Positions 43,206-57,099 of a stretch of DNA of 64,000 nt are shown here, in pieces; within the stretch, counting starts at the first letter, position 1, and each line of letters begins with the position of its first letter. Source of the DNA: Cotesia glomerata (taxonomy: Eukaryota > Arthropoda > Insecta > Hymenoptera > Braconidae); NCBI RefSeq assembly GCF_020080835.1, contig NC_058159.1, forward strand, positions 8,370,001-8,434,000, written 5' to 3'. Both the position numbers and the translations under genes were made by a program. Under the pieces are notes generated by a model, which worked only from the letters and a program-made list of their open reading frames with translations, was not told the origin of the DNA and ran no database searches.

Positions 43206-43757
43206 TCATTAATATTATTAATTATTTTATCTTTAACTTTCGTCCATCGACTATATACTCTGTCAATTTATAACTGACAATTCTTCTTTACGATATCAAA
43301 CGCTTAACAATTTTATTTACATCTTGGTAAACATGTCTAGCCGATTCAATAATATTATGGGACGTTAAAATTTGTTAAATAACATTTCTTATAAAATTAT
43401 CTGATTTTCTAACTCAAATGATAGTGCTATCATACTAACGTAAAATTGGTGAAATTAGATAATTATCTTTCGTTTTAACTAGCTTACAATCATTGCTGAG
43501 GAGCATTTCAATAATACAGTACACAATAATTATTTACAATCTATTGTAGGACTACTTCGTACTTTGTGCATTATACCGATGAGTTTACTTAGCCCGTAAC
43601 CGACACATGGTTGCCACTCAACTTTTGAGTACTTACAATAAGGCAATAAAACAAGGGTTTCTTGCAAGATAAAGACTCTGCTGTGAGAAAACTAAACCCG
43701 AGGTTTCCTTGTATAGTAATTCTAATACTATGTCCTTGAAACCATCTGTTTTGTGTT

Positions 43758-44434
43758 CCCTAGTAGAAATAATCGAGTTTTCACTGGATATAAACCAGTA
43801 ACTGGCCAGTGATATCGAGTAAAAACTTGAAATCGCGCCACCTACAACTAAGTCATAAACATTAGTTACACCGACAGTGTATCTTTACTAGTGTGTGTAT
43901 GTTTGTTTATTTTTTTTGTTAACCTGTACGCATCATTATTGTAATTATTATTATTAAAAAACAGTATAAATCAATCAAAATTAGTGTTTATTAACGTGTA
44001 AATAATTTCCAGTATATATTTCAAAATGGATACAGTGAAAAAAAATGACACAATATATAAATTGCGACTGTGGGCATTAAAAACAAATCTCCAATTCAAA
44101 ATAATTATTTTCTTATTCTATTGTTAGATTTATTATTAGTCTATCAGACTAATGATGTTATCTATTTTATAATGTACACATAAATGAAACTTTTTTATAT
44201 CATATCGTTTATTAAACATTATTTTGAATTTATTTGACAATTTTAATAACGCCTAATAACCTCAGAATTCGAAACTGACAGTTTCACTAAAGCCGCCATA
44301 ATGTTTTGTTAGATCTCTAGTAAAACTGGCCAGTTACTAGACAGAAACTGGATATTACACTGGCCAGTTACTGGTTTAAGTCTAGTAAAACTGGCCAGTT
44401 ACTGGCTAAAAACTTGATTTCATTTCTACTAGGG
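43758..44434. mobile_element. MITE with CCCTAGTAGAAAT ends
   Basis: 677 bases. Left CCCTAGTAGAAAT and right ATTTCTACTAGGG are perfect complements. Just inside, the motif ACTGGCCAGTTACTGG occurs three times at the right and once, inverted, at the left, as subterminal repeats. Noncoding. Target duplication unclear (GTT and TTG flanks). It lies inside the LTR element. Confidence 0.75.
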
Positions 44435-44814
44435 TTGTTATGTTTTTAAAATTTTCTTAAACTCGACTCAACATAATTTTTCTACCAACAATGAATTTTA
44501 CTTATTGAGTTACTGGCAACACGCGTAATATTTATTTTCAACGACTAACGAAAAGGATATTTTTAACTTTTCAAAAACTTTAACTAGAAACACTTTTAAA
44601 CCAACATGTGTTATTTAGGCATTTCGAATTTCTACGTTATAACTATTTACTAGTTTCTACTTTCTCCTTTGTGTATTGTTCACAAAATATATGTGACCGC
44701 CGGGTTCTATTTTATAGTTTTGCCAAAGATAATTTCTTCAAACTTGGTGTCATATATTTTATATATATTATTAACATGCTTATTCATTATTTTTCAATCA
44801 GATCTGAGTATATA

Positions 44815-46174
44815 TCCCATACAAAAAATGAAGATCGGCCCGATACTGGGCCAAGATTGGTAACCGATCTTTAAGTATCGGCCGAGTATCGTGAAATATC
44901 GTTGGGCCAAGACTGGGCGAGCATCGGATGGTAACACCCAGCCGATATAAGCGACTGAGCATCGGCCGAACATAGTAACCAAGCATTGGCCGAGCATCGG
45001 CCAAGCATAAGCAAAAAATCAAATTTTAGGTAAAATAATTAAAAAAAATTTTTTTTCGTTGTTTATTTTTGAATTATTATTGTTCTGAGGTGATGGACTA
45101 CTGGTTGATAGAAATTAATTCTGAAAAAATCCGGATGCGAAGGGATTTGAACCTGGTCCGTCTGCGTGGAAGCCTCGAGCGGTGTCACGGGCGCTGCTAA
45201 CTGATCTCAGTGTAACGTTCTTAGTTTAATCATTTCAATGTTCAACAATCAATTTTTCTCAGTATAATTGAGTTAACTTGTTTGTTGTTACGAATTTTTC
45301 TATTTATTTCATAATTGAACAATTTCTGAATTTTAATAATAAAAAAAACTTCCTAGTTTTTTAAAACTTCATTTTTTAAGCAAGAAGTTCAAAATTAATT
45401 AAAAATAAATGATTTATTAGTAAATAAATATATATATTTATATTTGTATATTTTTATTTATATTCATAAATCTATTTGTGAGTAAATAAATCATTCATTA
45501 AAAATCATTAGTTTCTTGCTAAAATATTTTTTTTTAATACTAAAAGAAATAGGTTCAACTGATTGAGTAATGTAAGAATTTATTGAAAAAGTTTTCCAAA
45601 AAAATATTCATTAACTTATTAAGTTTGTTTTAGTGAAAAAAATGGTGATTTAATTTTAATAGAGTTTGTTAAATAATAAAAATGTTAATTAAAAACTAAA
45701 AAATGATCAATATAATATTTATAAAAAAAAACATTGTTAATAATTTAAATTGGTGTTTTCTCCTAAAAAAATCTCTTAAGATAATTTTTAAAAAATTGAT
45801 TTACTAATTTTAAGTACATATTAGTTTATAATTTGGTCAAACGTTAAATTAAAAAAAATTGAAAACAATAATACAACATAGTAATGACTAATACGTATTA
45901 ATTGTTTTCAAGTGTAATAAAGAATTAGCCAGAGCATCGGCCAAGCAATGGCTGATAATCAAATCACATACCATTATACTATAATAAATATCGTGCGGTA
46001 GCCGATGGCTTACCTAGACTAGGCCAGTACAAATCGCCAATGCTTGGCCGAATATTAAAGCCGATGGTTTACCGAGGCTAGGCCGATACAAAACGCCGAT
46101 ACTTGGCCGAGTATTAGTAGCCGTGCCTTGGCCAATGAACGGAAATTGTTGAGCATCGGCAACTTTGTATGGGA
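44815..46174. mobile_element. MITE with TCCCATACAAA ends and GCATCGGCC subterminal repeats
   Basis: 1,360 bases. TCCCATACAAA at the left and TTTGTATGGGA at the right, with TA on both sides. Each end carries many short units of the type GCATCGGCCGAG / CTTGGCCGA in opposite orientation (44835-45010 and 45935-46160). The AT-rich core includes a tRNA-like sequence at 45130-45214. Noncoding. Confidence 0.75.
45130..45214 (-). mobile_element. tRNA-like sequence inside a MITE (SINE head)
   Basis: The minus strand carries an A-box-like GATCAGTTAGCAGCGCCC and a B box AGGTTCAAATCC at 45143-45154, ending TCGCATCC. The spacing is that of a tRNA head. No body or poly(A) tail could be assigned. Confidence 0.55.
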
Positions 46175-46176
46175 TA

Positions 46177-47269
46177 CTAACTATACCTAACAATAAGTTC
46201 GTTTTCCGAATTGTTAATCTTCGCAATTTGCAATAACTCCACATTAATAAAATCAATCATTCTACTCTCTTATAGCTAACTAATATCCAATTGTAACGAT
46301 TAAAAATCAAGGCGTTACTAAATTATATTGTGATTCTGATTAAGACTACTGCTTATTTATTTTGAAAATGTATAGTTACTTATAACCGCGACAACATTCT
46401 TTGGAACCGCATAGCGAGTACTCACTGCTTGATCGCGCAAGTATATCAATGCTACATCCGGTATGCATAATTCGGAGTTTTGCTTCATTATTTATTAATT
46501 TACTATTTCTTCATGTTATTACAATTACTACTTGCAATAACACTTTATTTATTATCGAGCAAGCATTACTAAGGCGACTTGATTATACCTATTAATACCC
46601 TAACTCAAGTTATATCATAATTAATTATTTTTAACTTCTACATTACCAAATTTATCGTTCATTATAACCATGACACTCAGTGTCGTATTACCAAATGAGC
46701 GATAATGAGTTGACCAGCTTAAGGCCCTGATTCCTCATTTGCTGATGAACTATTTTATCGTAATCATCCGTTGTTGATGTCACTCTGACGTTGAATCCAG
46801 TAACTTCTTTTGCGTTGAACTCATCATCCATTATCTGCACCCGATTTCTGGTGAACTCGCTGAGAATGCAATTTCAGTTGCAAAACAGCTCACCATTGAG
46901 TTGTTCTGCTTCTTCATAATTCCACTTTCTCCAGATGCTTCAATCCTGTTTCCTTCTGCAAGTACGATGCCTCTACGAAGTCTATCTCAACCGCAGCTAT
47001 GGATATTCTTAACTACTTCAATTTTCAGAGAAGTTACAATTTTCGAAGATGTAGTAACATGACCTTAGGTGATCTAACTACAAGGTAGCCAAATTTGATA
47101 ATTGAATCAAGTTGACCCAGCACTCAACCTATTGACCTTGAAACTGATGCGAAACAACAACATTTGCACTAACAATAACTTCTCAATTATAATTAATATA
47201 TTATAACTCATAAAACACTAATACACCACACCTTCCACGGAACACGAATTTCCAATCCCACTTCTGATC
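46177..47269. other. LTR element interior, right part
   Basis: From about 46700 the DNA is of higher complexity but all frames are short. On the minus strand the segment 46750-46960 gives LNGELF, a stop, then RNRVQIMDDEFNAKEV, reminiscent of a BEL/Pao gag N-terminus. This similarity is weak and from memory of the family pattern only. Confidence 0.4.
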
Positions 47270-47608
47270 TGTAAGACTCGAGGTTTATATTTTGTATACC
47301 ACTCATATTTATTTATACATCTACAAGTAATAACCCGACAATGACTACGGAATGAGACATCTAATAAAAGCCAATATAATTAAGGGATGACAATAACTGG
47401 GTGGTGTTGTACTAGGACCCATCGCGTGAGGTCCTCATGAAGGGTGGCGTCGGAATGCCCCTAACAATCTCTCTCGTAGTCCTCTCAACCCTCGTTGAGT
47501 GGGGGCGAGTCTTGTCACGGGCTGGGGGTAAGACCTTACGTCACAGATCTCGGGCCTCACGATACTCGACAGCCGTCAGCCTCGGCAATAAGAATAGCGT
47601 TGCTTACA
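47270..47608. repeat. Right LTR (339 bp)
   Basis: Same length and ends as the left LTR with one visible substitution. It is followed by ATAA, the proposed target duplication. Confidence 0.9.
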
Positions 47609-48008
47609 ATAAGCTTTTTCTTATCGCTGATAGATTATCCTGACACTTTATAAATGTAAAAAAGTATATATACAGCTAAATATGAAGCTGAATCTATGAA
47701 AAAAAATTTTTTATATTGCCTCACTGTACATGTACAATTTCCGTAGTTGTTTTTTTTTATTTTTTTTTATTTTTTTTCATTTTAATATACTTTTCTGACG
47801 TATAGGATGTCGGAGAAAGTATTCCGTTGGATTTAAGTCGATATCTATAAATCAAAATTTCTGTTAATTAATTTGAAGAAATCAAAGTAAGCAAAATCAG
47901 TAAAACTCATGACTGTTGATCGTTTAATTTTAAAAAATTTTGTTGTCAGCATGAAAAAATTTAATATTTGGAAAAAACTATTTAAAAAAAAAATTTTATT
48001 GGTCAGTA

Positions 48009-48148
48009 AGGTAAAAGCCCCAATAGATGATCACGTACCAGTATATGATCAATCCATGTATTTGTATATCTATATTCACAAATATAGGTATACAAATACG
48101 TGGAGTGATCATATACTGGTACATGATCATCTATTGGGGCTTTTACCT
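48009..48148. mobile_element. 140-bp palindromic MITE, copy 2
   Basis: AGGTAAAAGCCCC to GGGGCTTTTACCT, TA on both sides, same length as the copy at 36945-37084. The arms pair better at the ends than in copy 1. The 105-residue frame across it (47909-48226) is fortuitous. Confidence 0.85.
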
Positions 48149-48300
48149 TATATACAAAATTTACAATTTTTAAGAAATCCAAATTTTGTCAAAAATTCAA
48201 TAAGCTATGTTAATTTTAATCTATAATTTTTAAACGAATAACAATTATTTTATTCTTATTCAATAAAAAAAAAATAAATAAATAATTCACGCCACAAAGA

Positions 48301-49255
<955 letters not shown>

Positions 49256-52166
49256 TTTATCAATAATATGAAGAAAATCTTTCTCGGAGCTATTTTCACT
49301 ATACAAAGACGGTAAATTGATCGAAAACCCATTCTGCATTCACCTCACAAATTTCTTAAAGTGTAAGTACATATTTAATGAGAGTAATGAGTAATTGCAT
49401 CTTATTATAAATTATTAACGACTATATTCTTAATTACTTATATTGATTTAAAATTAATATATGATGAAAAATATATGAATGTTGAATTACTGAATGGAGC
49501 TGATATAATTCTCAGTAACATATTTCAATAATTGAATTTACACATCAAACTGACAACTGTCTGTAATACTTTATTAAGTAATACAGTGTCTACTGGACCT
49601 TTTTGGGCACAATCAACCAGTATCGGCGGACTCTCTCGTGTCCATAATAGTGTCAATGCTTAATGAGAATTACCACTGGACAGAAGTCTTATATTTGATT
49701 TTTATTATTGTCTTTTATTAATAAAGAGTCATGTGGAATAAATCATTTTGTTATTATAAATAATAAGACATTACTATGTCCACTCATGTACTATTATTCG
49801 TACAACTATGAGGATGTTGTTTATTATTACTATTATTATTATTTTTGTTATTAGTAGTATTATTATTGGTATGATAATTATTATTATACATATTGAAATA
49901 ATATTAATAAATAGATTATAATCGCCATCTTGTATTAAATATTGTATGGAGTGACCCAGTTAATGGCTGTAAGCTGTTGTGTCTAAATAAAGGAAACAAA
50001 TAAACAAATAAAACAAATACTTCATGAAATATTTTGTCCTATTATTTAAACTTGAACGATCAATTACCTCTCTGCTACTATATAGTGCTCTGAAATCAAA
50101 CTTTAAAGTAAGAGTTGCATAAAAAATTTATAGGTCCTTGAATACTATAATATCTATTGATAGTTTCAATAGCTATCAAACATAAGTTAAGTAAAATGAT
50201 AAAAATAAAAAAAAAATAAAAAACTATTAATGACCTATCATATAAATTCGTTGGCAGTTAGTCGAATAAGCGTAAGAGTATTAAGTGGAATTTAAGCAAA
50301 TGGGAGAAGTGCCAGGTATGCTATAGTACGTACTACGCGAGCTGGAATATCAAAGTTTAAGCGGACGAGTTGTCCATTAAGAGGCAGCGACGATTTTAAA
50401 GTAGCGATAGTATCGCCCGGTAATTACGTTGGTATAACTTTGCTTGCAGTACTAGTAAAGTAAAGCTAACAAGGAAGAAAGAAAGAGTTTAGGGAGTTGG
50501 TGGCTAGAGCGAGAATGAAGTTGAAAAAGAAGAAGGAATAGAAAGGGCACAGGGGTGCAATTAAGGCGCAAGAGGTATAAATATTTCGGTACAAGACGGA
50601 GCGTGCTGAGAAAGAAAAAAAAACAAATACGGGGAATGAGGTGAAGAGTTTACAGAGCGAGTTAAGTTTCCAACAGAAGGCGAATAAGGATTACGAACCA
50701 TCAGATATCATGAAAATATATACGAGCAATGTTATTTCCGTTTAAGTATTACTTTCTAACATAATACTGCTTCGTTTTTCTTTAAATAGTATATCAACAA
50801 AACTTTTCGTAATCCTGTTTCTGCTATTATAATATACTTTTAATTAAAGGCAACTTCAGATGTAGAACACTAACTAAAGAAGCTAAGATAAATTACACCG
50901 CTGAAAATCTTAATTTTAAGTAAGAAAAGTTATTTTGATGACTGTTTGATTATTTCATTTATCATCAATCCCTTCATTTCTTTGAGGATGATAGTTAGCC
51001 AATCTCTAAAACGCCGCTAAAGTTTAAGGGTTACCTTTTCCTTGGAACTTCTCGAAAAAGTGCCTTAACTTTCAGCTATAACTTTGAAATGAATTCCGTA
51101 GGTCAAAATTAACGACCCACATAGAAAAAAAAATATCGCTCTCAAAGCAATACTGTATTACTATAATAGCTATTCACGCTTAGCCATCTGTTTGATTGTT
51201 CATTATGCTTAACTAAGAGAATTTGTTCAAAATCAGAAAATTTTGAGCCAATTTCTGAAGGTCACTGAACTTTATTAAAGTTCAAGGTATTTGTACACTT
51301 TTTTTTTTAGTATTATTCAATAGAAAATTTTATTCATGATTATAATTTATGATATAAATAAAATTTTAATGAAAAAATTTTCATTTTCGTCTACAAATAT
51401 ATTATGCATAGGATTAGTATAATGAAAAAATAATCCATTTTATAGAAAATTCAATTATCTACATTAGATTGTTTGCATTCGTTTTTTAAATTAATGCAAT
51501 TTTATCGAAAAAATTGTGATTTTTATGTATTAACACATTTTTTACTAATAAATATTGATAAATAAATTATGATTTCTTTCAGAAATTTGATTTCCTACAG
51601 AATGATTTTCAGGGCAAAATACAAAAGACTGGCTTTGAAATAATTAACACTTCACCAGAAAGTTTTCTACGGAGAATGTACACATTGAATTTATTTTCTT
51701 ATTACAAAAACCAAATTCTGCCTGTTTTGTTAATAAAATAATGACCATTAAATTCAAAATTTTTAACGTACATAAATAACTGTATTATAAATGTCTCGTG
51801 AGGTAACAGAAAAAATTCAAAATAATGTAAAACGCAGAAATTGTGGGTTTTCGTCTTTTGCTTCCTCCTTTAAAGAAAATGAAGAAGCTGACGTAGCGTC
51901 TAGAATATCAAATATAGATACCGAATAAGAATTGGCCGCTTAGGTATGCAATAAGATAGTCGAATCATAAAGAATGTACACGATAAATTTATTTCCCGTC
52001 TACGAAAAGATAAAATATGGATTATTGTACTTTACAAACTTCTTCTGTGACTTACTTATACTAAGTCTGTGATCGAAGTAATTGATTAAAAAATTTTTGA
52101 ACGCTCTCCTCTTCCCCTTAGCGATTAGTCGGATGTTTGAGAAAATTACCCGTGAAAAATAGTTAT
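49256..52166. other. Mostly unassigned; possible LINE 3' tail at 49920-50020
   Basis: The end of the first part reads GTAAGCTGTTGTGTCTAAAT then AAAGGAAACAAATAAACAAA, like the 3' terminus of a Jockey-type LINE. No coding part precedes it. The 50280-50700 part is purine-rich and complex without a frame. At 51126-51175 an inverted piece of the CACGG-type MITE end occurs. No gene recognised. Confidence 0.4.
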
Positions 52167-52402
52167 TTTCGATACGTATGCGCAAAGGTAGGTATTTTGG
52201 TAAGCTTGAAGTGTCGTCACGAGGCTGATATTATGGGCGCATTCTCAACAAATCCGAGTACGTTGTTATCGGTCGAGCGAAGCGAGATCAGATATTACGT
52301 ACGAGGTTTTGTTGAGAATGTATCCATAACCTCTGACGAGTGTCATCACTTCAAGTTTATTACCAAAATACCTACCTTTGCGGATTTGTATCGAACAAAA
52401 TT
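52167..52402. mobile_element. Palindromic MITE with CGCAAAGGTAGGTATTTTGG arms
   Basis: The left arm runs TTCGATAC, then CGCAAAGGTAGGTATTTTGG and onward through GCATTCTCAACAAA. The right arm is its complement, ending CCTTTGCGG...GTATCGAA. Nearly the whole element folds back with a loop around 52260-52310. The 102-residue frame over it is incidental. Confidence 0.7.
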
Positions 52403-52403
52403 T

Positions 52404-52731
52404 TTTGTAGTATCAACGGCGAAACTTGGATTTGAGAGAATGTAAACAAAATTTATTAAAATTCAAAGCAATATTTTTAAGTGGATATAAAAATCTTGTT
52501 CACAAGAGTCGATTTGTCGCCAAGATTTTTTTTTTTCGATTTATACTTTACTTGGCGTCCGTTTTTTTAGCATCCGTGCGGGAATGTAGAGAGAAACAGA
52601 GAGAGAGATGTCACTTACCGATACGTGTGCGAGAAAAGTAGACTCAACTATACCTGACCAGATATCATTCTTTTTACCCCTCCTAACTATAGCTCGAAAA
52701 TCCAAGTTTCGCAGTTGGTATTACAAAAATA
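52404..52731. mobile_element. Inverted-repeat element adjoining the previous MITE
   Basis: Left TTTGTAGTATCAACGGCGAA followed by ACTTGGATTT pairs with right AAATCCAAGTTTCGC and TTGGTATTACAAA. The arms are about 35 bases and the core is noncoding. It directly abuts the preceding palindrome, so the two could be parts of one larger element. Confidence 0.6.
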
Positions 52732-52896
52732 ATTTTATTCTTGAATTTAATATACCTAAAACTTAATTTTTTTTTAAGAAAACAATTTAGCAATCCGCTA
52801 AATTTTGCGCTTTCTGTCGGAAATTTTTAACTTTTTCTTAGATTATAACTATTTTAAAGATGGCATAAGTATAACAAGTCATATAACACCCGTCAA

Positions 52897-53026
52897 GCCA
52901 GATATGTCCTGATATATTCTCCTAGGGCTTGATGTTTCCATATATGCTCTTATTCGGCCAATTCGCGGTATCAAAATATATACGGGCATGTATGAACATT
53001 TCAGATTATACATAGACATATCAGGC
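52897..53026. mobile_element. Short MITE with GCCWGATATGTC ends
   Basis: GCCAGATATGTC at the left and GACATATCAGGC at the right, 130 bases apart overall. A related end, GCCTGATATGTCCATG, occurs at 62316. Noncoding. Confidence 0.5.
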
Positions 53027-53860
53027 ATTAGCGATCAATTTTTACGCGGGCATAAAATTTTAAAACAATGGAAAGTACATACTTTTTACTGATTTTTTTC
53101 TGTGTTTCCAGGGTTCTACAAGAAATAACATTAATATAATAAAACTAATGTACTTAGTTTATGATTAAAAAAATCTTATTTGACTTTAAAAAGCTTAGTC
53201 TTACTCCTCACGTACAGCACAAAACGATCAGGACAGTTTTCCGGTGGATGTGGACTCTATACTTTTTATCGGAACTTGTGTATAAAATAAAACGAAAAAT
53301 CTTAGTATGTATCTGTCCACGTCTCTCGGATGGCTTTTCCATCTGTAAACATGTACCGATTTTGTACGTGACTTATTAAATTACATATATATTTGCTTTT
53401 TGGTCGTAGAAGTTTTTAGTTAAAAAACATTTATAAATACTCTTATTGTCTTTTTTTTTTATTTTGTCAATTATGGCTGTGATAAAAATCAGATTTTGGC
53501 GTTTCAGGATACAAATGTATGAAACTCAAAATTTTTCTATTGGTAACAAAATTAAAAAAAAAAGTGTACGTGTATTTGTGTATGCGATGTAAAACTTTTT
53601 CATGACTTATCATCTTTATTTTATTTTATTTTTTCAAATAAGTAGGTTAAATGAGGTTTTATGATGGAGATTGAGTCGATTTTTAAAGTTTATTTTTTTT
53701 TTTTTTTTGATTTTATAAATTATTTTGATAATTAATTAAAAATATATTTACATAACGTATTTTTCAAGCTAAAAAATTGAATATTTTACCGATAAAAACA
53801 ATCATAAACTAGGTTTTAGATAGAAAAAATTATTTCGATTGCAATAAATATTATCTATGT
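53027..53860. other. AT-rich DNA, no gene seen
   Basis: The frame at 53161-53379 has no motif. Poly(T) runs dominate. Confidence 0.35.
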
Positions 53861-55152
53861 TACCCGGGTCAAAAAATTTAGTCTGTATTATGAATCATAA
53901 TTTATGATTAATAAAAATTTTTAATATTTTTCATTCAATTTAATTTTATTATGTGCATCTATTTTATATAAGAATTTAATCTGTTTTTGCCCGTACTATT
54001 CCCAATTTCAGACCAATTTCAGATAATTTTTAATGTTATAATAAAATTGTTTTCTATCGTTTCAAGACCAAAATCAGACTTTCTTTTGTCACAATCATTT
54101 AACTGGTTTTGATCGCATCAAGGTCAAAAACAGACCAAAACGTTGCATAATTTTTAGTCGGTTTTTGATCGCCTGTAGATCAAAAACAGACCTGTTACGA
54201 ATTAGATAGTAAAAATAATAATAAAAATAATAATAATAATAATATATTTATTTATTATTATTTTATTCATGTCCTCGAAGATCCTCTACAGGGCACAGCT
54301 TTTCATTCTCTGAAATTGAAATAGTGACTATTCACTATTTCGTAGTGCAATGTATACCAAGCGGTATTCTTCACACTACCAAATAGTGAATATCGCTCAT
54401 TAAATGATGCGTGAAAGTATAAAATTTAACATTAATCTTGTCATCTTGTCAAAATTTTAATCTTGTCGATGTATTCACATTGTGTTTTATAACGATAATT
54501 AGAAAACTCTAAATTTAGATCCATAATCAAACGATGAGAACTATTTTATATACGTATGTTAATACAAATTTATTAGTTATCACTGCAACTTATATTCACA
54601 GTTACAAAACTTTTATAATCCATGAAATGTTAAGCTATGACAAATAAATATGACAGATGTAAGGTTATAATCGACGTTCAGTTCATAAAATAAGAGAGCG
54701 CATGAATATATTATAAATTAATTTATTTTTTCAAATAAATGCGACTTATAATTTTTAATGAGATACTTGTGAGTCCAAAAAATTATAAGTCACCATCTTA
54801 GTCGACTTTTGGCCTTCGAACATTTAGAGTGAAAATTGTAGATTAAAAACAGTATAAGATTTCATATTGAATTTGAAAACAATACATAAAGTCCATCTAC
54901 AAATCAACTAGACTAAAAACCGATCAAACTTTGAAAATTTTTTAGTCTCATTAGATTAGAAACATCATAAAATATTCATAGCTGCTCAATTATTTTACTA
55001 AAAAGTTATTTAGACTTAAAACAGATCATATATAATTTGAATAGTAGATCAAATACAGAAGAAAATATTTTTAAAAGTTCAAATACAGATCAATAAGTTG
55101 AAATGCTGATCATTTTGCTCAAAATCAGTCTAAATTTTTTGACTCGGATTTA
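53861..55152. mobile_element. MITE with GGGTCAAAAAATTTAGTCTG ends
   Basis: Left ACCCGGGTCAAAAAATTTAG followed by TCTG pairs with right CAGTCTAAATTTTTTGACTC followed by GGAT. The interior repeats GATC(T)AAAAACAGACC and related GTTTTTGATC blocks many times in both orientations. It also holds an (AAT)n run near 54211-54245. Noncoding. Confidence 0.65.
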
Positions 55153-56014
55153 CATTTTTTATTTTCATAATTTTTTAATCATTCATTACTATTTTGTAAC
55201 TGATGAATGATTTTCTGAATCTATAGAAGTAACAAAATTTATCGAATTATTCTCTTTACAACTCATTGGCTGAGTAAACTAAGATTATTCCACTACATTT
55301 TCAAATCTTATGAATTTATTCGAAAATTGATTTACGAATTACCACAAAAGCCGCAAGGTATCCTCCCTTTTCTCCTTTTATGGTTGTATATCTTCTTCTT
55401 CTTCTTCTCCTCCTTCTTGATCTTTATATATAATGGAGCGTAAATTATTTCAATAATTCAGAAATCACTAAAGAGATCTTCTTTCATTGAATCCCATTAC
55501 AGGTTGCCTCGAGCTCTTTGTTTTTAGCACAATGGCTATTGACCCAGCCTACTGAAGGAGTCTAAACTCTAAAACTGTCTAGATGACTTGTAATCTTTTT
55601 AGTCTCGACCTATTATTTACATACACATTTTTCACACAAACCATCATAGTTGAAACGCTACTGAAGTGCTTTCGTTACTATAAATACAAGTATAATCAAT
55701 AATCATTAATTAATACTCTTTAAAATTATTGTAAAGCTAACTTTTAATTCTAGCATACTTTCGATCAAATTAACCATTAATGTGACAGAACTTGTCGATA
55801 ATATTTTACCGATAATCGATACTATATTATTAAGCTCAAAATCTGTTAAGGACTTTTTTCGCACGAAATAAACCTCTCTTTAATCATCGATTTGGTGAAT
55901 AATTCATTATTTCGTAATCACTATCGTTAAAAATTAAAATTAAATCTTTGTCAGCTAATTTAAAGTAATTAACCTCATTGTTCTTGTCAATTATTAATCC
56001 ATAAATAGTTATTA

Positions 56015-56072
<58 letters not shown>

Positions 56073-57099
56073 TATATTAAAGTTATGAATAATTCGAAAA
56101 TTGAATTAATGAAAATTAATGATTTAAGAAAATAAACCCTAAAAAGTGTTAAATATTTAAACACAAAATTTTTTGACGCAATGACGCAAAATTTTTTACT
56201 ATATGTACCGTATCGTTATTTCACAAAAAATTAATTCCATATTTATAATTCATATTGGTAAATATTTTGTCTTTAAAATTATTACTTTTAATATTATTAT
56301 GCTGTTGATATAAATTAAAATAATAAATAAATATTGTTTTATCAATTTTATTTGTCACAATAAAGATTCACAAGTAACTTAATACGAATTTTGGATATGA
56401 GTAGTAGCGCTGTGTACGTCGATCGCGATAATCACGATACGTTTCACCGTATAGCAGGGAATTATTTCTTTACGATCATATTATACGTATTGACAAATTT
56501 ATAGTACTCTTGAATCGTAGTAGTGAGGATTCGAAATTTCGTAATAATAATGAAATTGTTTTGTACTCACGACGAAACTACGTTCACGATCCACTGGATA
56601 ACTACCATCGCGATATTTATATTCGTGTGGCTAATTGACAATTTTTCATCATTATAGAGAAAAAATTAGATATCATTTAAAATAAATAATTACTTTTGTT
56701 CCAAGTATTAATAATTTCACCGAAGATAAAAGAAAAACTGACAGTTTAGAGTATGCCCAAATTTGACCCTAAATAATTTTTGAAAAAATAAATTTATGAA
56801 AAAATCGTAAGAGATCTTTTTTGTAGGACGTTAGATTTTTTACTTAGCTATGAATTGTGAAAGCCGATTAATATCTTGTTGTATTATCAAGACAAGATAT
56901 AAAATTCTAAAGTTCAAAAAAATTTTTTTCTATGTTATTTTAAATGAAAAATAAAAAATTTTCATCCATGATCTCAAAATATATCAATATTGAGAGCTAA
57001 AATTTTAACAGAGTCATTATATCGGTATCCTTCGATGAACTTTCATAATCATTTGAAAAAATAGAAATTTGTCGATTTATATCAATACATCCTAGTATA
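55153..57099. other. Unassigned DNA with microsatellites
   Basis: Contains a short (TTC)n at about 55391-55410 and a (TA)n at about 56018-56070. The 56390-56640 part is more complex (GTACGTCGATCGCGATAATC) but yields no frame. Confidence 0.4.

Larger units (their letters stand above)
40564..47608. mobile_element. LTR retrotransposon with near-identical LTRs and no intact coding region
   Basis: Two 339-base direct repeats (40564-40902 and 47270-47608) begin TGTAAGACTCGAGG, end GTTGCTTACA and differ at one visible position (CTCAGGCC versus CTCGGGCC). ATAA lies on both outer sides, a likely 4-base target duplication. The 6.4-kb interior has no frame above about 90 residues. Minus-strand fragments such as QQQSALISANLEELVNSW near 41800 and RNRVQIMDDEFNAKEV near 46830 vaguely resemble gag of BEL/Pao-type elements, so the element may be minus-oriented. 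A clear primer site or polypurine tract was not found. A mini-Helitron, two MITEs and a tRNA-like sequence are nested inside. Confidence 0.75.

Noticed and set aside
52137..52641. Frames of 102 and 71 residues
   Set aside because: They run through the arms of two palindromic MITEs.
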